From: Bacillota bacterium
GTDB taxonomy: Bacteria > Bacillota > Clostridia > Lachnospirales > Lachnospiraceae
Reading direction: 5' to 3'
NCBI GenBank assembly: GCA_023425485.1
Contig: JAFACO010000140.1
Coordinates: 1-9,641 of the forward strand
Length of the DNA stretch: 9,641 nucleotides
The position numbers and the translations under genes are program-made. A model generated the notes under the pieces. That model saw nothing but the letters and a program-made list of their open reading frames with translations. It did not search any database and had not been told where the DNA came from. The stretch's first letter is position 1. Every line of letters begins with the position of its first letter. Positions 7,010 through 9,641 of this stretch are shown in pieces.

Positions 7010-7573
7010 CTATTTACCTAAAAGTATTGGAATTTTATCCTTAAAATACTTACCGATTTTTTCCACCTCGCTCATTACCTTAGAAATATACTCAGGTTTT
7101 GTAAACCAATTATTCTTACATAAACCATGTTTATCTGCAACAGAAGATACTAAAAATTCTGTATTTGCTGGGAAATGATATTTATATGTAACTAAGGTAC
7201 GTCTACTATGATAAGCTTTACATACTAAAATTATTTTGTCAGCCTTGATGTTCATATTTTTTAGCATTTGAAATGAAAATTCAGCATTTTCAAATGTATG
7301 TGATGCTTTATTTTCACATAAAAACTTTTCTGGGGGCACTCCTAAATCTACAGCTATTGATTTCAAATATTCTGCTTCCGATGAATAGTTCGGGATATTT
7401 GGATTTGCATGACCACTTGCAAGAATATAATGTGCCATACCTTGTTTATAGAGTATAGCGGCCTTTTCTGCTAATTGTGGATGACTTCCTCCAGGAATAA
7501 GAATAACATCACTCAAATCAATAAAATCATTTACAAAAATAAAATCTGATATACTATCCATAAGGTTATCCAT
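7010..7573 (-). CDS. YdcF family (DUF218, ElyC/SanA/YdcF) protein
   Basis: The 187-residue product has the DUF218 fold signature: DFIFVND and SDVILIPGG near the start (residues 10-29), a conserved SEAEYL acidic motif (65-70), then ENKASHTFENA (87-97) and DKIILVCKAYHSRRT (112-126). Family members are Rossmann-like; some are tied to envelope polysaccharide metabolism, and E. coli YdcF binds S-adenosylmethionine. No signal peptide or membrane helix is present here, so this one is cytoplasmic. I start it at the ATG at 7571-7573, which follows a GGGAGAG nine bases upstream. A TTG at 7615 in the same frame would overlap the stop of the kinase gene as TTGA but has only a weak GGA before it. The kinase lies directly upstream (38-base gap), so the two are probably one transcript. 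Its exact reaction cannot be stated. Confidence 0.85.
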   Translation of the reverse strand: MDNLMDSISDFIFVNDFIDLSDVILIPGGSHPQLAEKAAILYKQGMAHYILASGHANPNIPNYSSEAEYLKSIAVDLGVPPEKFLCENKASHTFENAEFSFQMLKNMNIKADKIILVCKAYHSRRTLVTYKYHFPANTEFLVSSVADKHGLCKNNWFTKPEYISKVMSEVEKIGKYFKDKIPILLGK

Positions 7574-7611
7574 ATATATGCTCTCTCCCTGTAAATTATA
7601 AAATAACAATT

Positions 7612-8124
7612 TCAATCATTTTCCAGTTTATTTATTATGCTTTTTATTTCGCTAACAATTTGTGTAACTGACTTGTTATCAGTATTGATAACATAATCGT
7701 TTGGATAGTGCTCTAACCTTAGCCATTCAAAGGATACCTCATTATTATCACCACGTTTTTCATGTCGTTCAATAAGAGTTTTTTCGGAGCAGGTCAATGT
7801 GAATCCAATTGTCATATAATCCTTGGCTGTAATATCCTTCAACATAGACTCCCGTATTGTTTGGTATATCATCCTCACAGAAGAAAGAACAACATAATCG
7901 AAATTTAAATTCAAGTATGTAGACAAAACATAGGACATGTTTTTATTGATGTATTTATTTCTTGGGTCGTCAAATGAAAATGGATTGACACGCCAAACCC
8001 AATCATCATCTAAATGTGCACTATTTTCATAAGAACAAAACAAGTTATCTGCCACTGTGGTTTTACCGACACAGGGCGAACCGCTTATGATAATTAACTT
8101 TTGTATTTTATTCTTCTTAGACAT
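7612..8124 (-). CDS. P-loop NTPase, small nucleotide kinase-like (AAA_33/zeta-toxin-like)
   Basis: This 170-residue protein begins with a beta strand and Walker A loop, ISGSPCVGKTT (K21, T22). It continues with LDDDW (38-42), a likely substrate or Walker B-type acidic site, and ends with a lid-like segment ERHEKRGD (119-126). This layout matches small ATP-dependent kinases of the adenylate-kinase/AAA_33 group, which phosphorylate nucleosides, sugars or drugs. The zeta-toxin fold is related, but no epsilon-like antitoxin is adjacent. GGAG lies six bases before the ATG. The stop codon is 38 bases from the favoured start of the YdcF gene downstream, and overlaps an alternative TTG start of that gene. 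Substrate unknown. Confidence 0.8.
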   Translation of the reverse strand: MSKKNKIQKLIIISGSPCVGKTTVADNLFCSYENSAHLDDDWVWRVNPFSFDDPRNKYINKNMSYVLSTYLNLNFDYVVLSSVRMIYQTIRESMLKDITAKDYMTIGFTLTCSEKTLIERHEKRGDNNEVSFEWLRLEHYPNDYVINTDNKSVTQIVSEIKSIINKLEND

Positions 8125-8226
8125 CTTTTACTCCGTTTATCAATATTTTTTATTTCTCTTAGTAAAGAAAAAATAAATATTATTCAGTTCACAATCGCCA
8201 CCGAATGTAAAGAAAACCAGTTTATA

Positions 8227-8709
8227 TCATAGTTTACATAACTTATAAACAGGAACTCCATTTTCTAATTCTGAATTGTAATTTACAAATCCATAATCGT
8301 AAAAGATTTTACGTTCCTTTCTTATCATTTCTGCATCACTCTTAATAATATTCACAGATATTTGCTTATTCACATCCAACTGACTCAGAGCATAACCTAT
8401 AAGCATTTGACTAACGGTTTCAAAATGAGCTTTGTGGGAAACTCCGAAGAAAGTTATTCGATTATTATTCCTTGAAAAAGCTATGATACCCAGACAATCC
8501 GTATTAACTCTTCCTACTGCCATAATTGCTTCCTTTTTAACTATTTTTGAATTCATATAATCCAAAAATGCAATATCATTTTCGTTACCATCATACCATT
8601 GTGATATGCTACCGACCAGTTCTTTAATATATACATCAAACTCGTGTGAAAGCTTCAACCACTGCGGAATATCATTTTCTCCAACCGTTTTTAATAAAAT
8701 ATCTGTCAT
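8227..8709 (-). CDS. GNAT-like N-acetyltransferase with a degenerate acetyl-CoA loop
   Basis: The 160-residue protein has GNAT order. Helix 1/2 lies at about 12-35, strands around AIMAVGRVNTDCLGIIAFSR (61-80) and RITFFGV (84-90), then the region that should hold the R/Q-xx-G-x-G/A pyrophosphate-binding loop, a helix (101-112), and the motif B-like IFYDYGFVNYN (135-145). The loop reads SHKAHFETVSQ (91-101) and has none of the expected Gly residues, so acetyl-CoA binding may be weakened or lost. GAGGT stands about seven bases before the ATG. There is a gap of 102 bases to the kinase gene downstream and 157 bases to the cupin gene upstream, so it may have its own promoter; a TATAAT-like sequence is at the complement of 8724-8729. 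Substrate unknown. Confidence 0.7.
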   Translation of the reverse strand: MTDILLKTVGENDIPQWLKLSHEFDVYIKELVGSISQWYDGNENDIAFLDYMNSKIVKKEAIMAVGRVNTDCLGIIAFSRNNNRITFFGVSHKAHFETVSQMLIGYALSQLDVNKQISVNIIKSDAEMIRKERKIFYDYGFVNYNSELENGVPVYKLCKL

Positions 8710-8812
8710 AATGTATACCTCATATTATATTATTACTACACTATTCAAATTTCTGTAATTTTAATGTATTATTGAGCCGAATACGGAATTTACTTCCTAA
8801 TTTCCTAGCTAC

Positions 8813-8825
8813 TTAACACAGTTAA
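8813..8825. promoter_or_regulatory. Short palindrome TTAAC-ACA-GTTAA
   Basis: A perfect five-base inverted repeat with a three-base centre lies in the 157-base gap between the cupin and GNAT genes, about 105 bases before the GNAT start. It could be an operator. No T-run follows on either strand, so it is not a terminator. The rest of the gap shows nothing clear. Confidence 0.2.
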
Positions 8826-8866
8826 TTATGCAGATAATGGAAAGCAATATTATTATATTGATGAAC

Positions 8867-9367
8867 TTATTCTCCGTCAAGATAGTTTACTTCTGACTTT
8901 ATTTTGAATGATTTTTGCATGTCTCCAGTAATAATACGCACCTTGCCTGTATTGGGATAAATAACAACTTCAGGTGAACTAACTGTATGAACATCAAGGT
9001 AAAAAAGCGGTTCATTTGAATTATTGGTCAACATATGCGCGCCGTTTTCATTTGGCGGCATTACAATTACATCGCCTTCTGAAACTTTAATATCACCTTT
9101 TGGTGTTTTTAATGTAGCAGACCCGGAGATAATATAAAAAACCTCTTCATTCCCTGTATGCTGATGATATGGATAATTACTTTTTCCTGGTTGTAACGTA
9201 TAGAAGTTAACACTGAGTTTTCCCTCGCCACTTATGTATGGCGAAACACTTTCACTCCTTTGAAATTCGAACGACTGTTCGCTCTTACCAATGTAGTCAT
9301 AAATCTGATTCAAATTGAAATCGCAGTACTGCGCTGTCTTTACATTTTTTATTTCCAGTTCTCGCAT
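8867..9367 (-). CDS. Single-domain cupin protein
   Basis: The 166-residue protein has both cupin motifs. Motif 1 is PGKSNYPYHQHTGNEEVFYIISG (in part), with metal ligands H68, H70 and E75 and G82 at the expected distance. Motif 2, GDVIVMPPNENGAHMLTN, supplies the fourth ligand H111 and the conserved N115. Such small cupins bind Fe, Mn, Zn or Ni and serve as isomerases, dioxygenases or sugar/metabolite-binding proteins; the sequence does not show which. I start at the ATG at 9365-9367 because GAGAGG lies nine bases upstream; an in-frame ATG at 9421 lacks a Shine-Dalgarno and lies almost against the preceding stop codon. The preceding gene ends 57 bases upstream in the same direction, so joint transcription is likely. 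Confidence 0.88.
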   Translation of the reverse strand: MRELEIKNVKTAQYCDFNLNQIYDYIGKSEQSFEFQRSESVSPYISGEGKLSVNFYTLQPGKSNYPYHQHTGNEEVFYIISGSATLKTPKGDIKVSEGDVIVMPPNENGAHMLTNNSNEPLFYLDVHTVSSPEVVIYPNTGKVRIITGDMQKSFKIKSEVNYLDGE

Positions 9368-9424
9368 GATATCATTCCTCTCAAAATAATGTCCAATGCC
9401 GCAGATTACGGCAACTACCATAGA

Positions 9425-9641
9425 TTATAATTTAACTCGTTTATTCGGATAATTAATGTCATCATCCCAGCTATCCAACTCCTTTGCAAAGAAGTCTATG
9501 TAAAATAACCCAGCTGCCCATAAATATGCTCTGTCCCGCTCACATAAACTATCTAAAGTTCGCCATTCTACACCGATAAGAATGGGGGTGGTACCAATAA
9601 CCTCTGGGTCTATTCCGAGATTAGGTTCTTGATTACCAATC
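9425..9641 (-). CDS. Unrecognised protein, C-terminal 72 residues
   Basis: A frame open from the right edge ends at TAA (complement of 9425-9427). It reads ...VIGTTPILIGVEWRTLD, then SLCERDRAYLWAAGLFYIDF and FAKELDSWDDDINYP and ends NKRVKL. The composition (several Trp and Tyr, balanced charge, no low complexity) and slightly higher GC support a real soluble protein. I do not recognise the family. It is co-oriented with the cupin gene 57 bases downstream. The start lies outside the window. Confidence 0.7.
   Translation of the reverse strand, partial: IGNQEPNLGIDPEVIGTTPILIGVEWRTLDSLCERDRAYLWAAGLFYIDFFAKELDSWDDDINYPNKRVKL

Noticed and set aside
7612..8124. Zeta-type toxin of a toxin-antitoxin pair
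   Set aside because: No small antitoxin gene is adjacent, and the neighbour is a DUF218 protein; a general small kinase is the safer call.
6255..9424. Integron-like cassette array with attC sites
   Set aside because: The intergenic gaps share no recurring repeat that I can see, and the recombinase lacks the features and position of an integron integrase.

Overview
The window is AT-rich DNA with strong AGGAGG-type ribosome binding sites. It carries a large secreted amidase with copper-amine-oxidase-like domains and a XerS-like recombinase. Together these suggest a low-GC Firmicute, most likely a Clostridia member of the Lachnospiraceae type (Lachnoclostridium/Anaerocolumna-like). The placement is an inference from protein style; no marker gene is present.

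Layout. Positions 1-52 (minus) are the first 17 codons of an EamA/DMT-type membrane transporter with its own promoter. Positions 285-3038 (minus) encode a 917-residue secreted N-acetylmuramoyl-L-alanine amidase that starts at TTG behind a strong Shine-Dalgarno and ends at a rho-independent terminator. A 588-bp divergent intergenic region follows (3039-3626). It holds seven tandem copies of a 13-bp repeat on the amidase side and, on the recombinase side, a good extended -10 promoter and a leader crowded with inverted repeats. Next on the plus strand are a tyrosine recombinase with a complete active site (3627-4676) and a HEPN-motif protein with a C-terminal helical repeat array (4807-6144), with no terminator visible between them.

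From 6255 to the window end all genes are on the minus strand and are small solitary enzymes. In order of transcription these are: the end of an unrecognised protein (9425-9641), a cupin (8867-9367), a GNAT-like acetyltransferase with an altered acetyl-CoA loop (8227-8709), a P-loop nucleotide kinase-like protein (7612-8124), a YdcF/DUF218 protein (7010-7573) and a class I SAM methyltransferase interrupted by one in-frame TAA (6255-6938). This block looks like accessory gene content.

How they may work together. The amidase is a cell-wall enzyme. The recombinase resembles single-recombinase chromosome-dimer resolution enzymes (XerS type), and the inverted repeats in front of it could include its target site. 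The HEPN protein is the best candidate here for an undescribed defence or stress RNase. The kinase and YdcF genes are close enough to be translationally linked. None of these functional links is proven by sequence alone.
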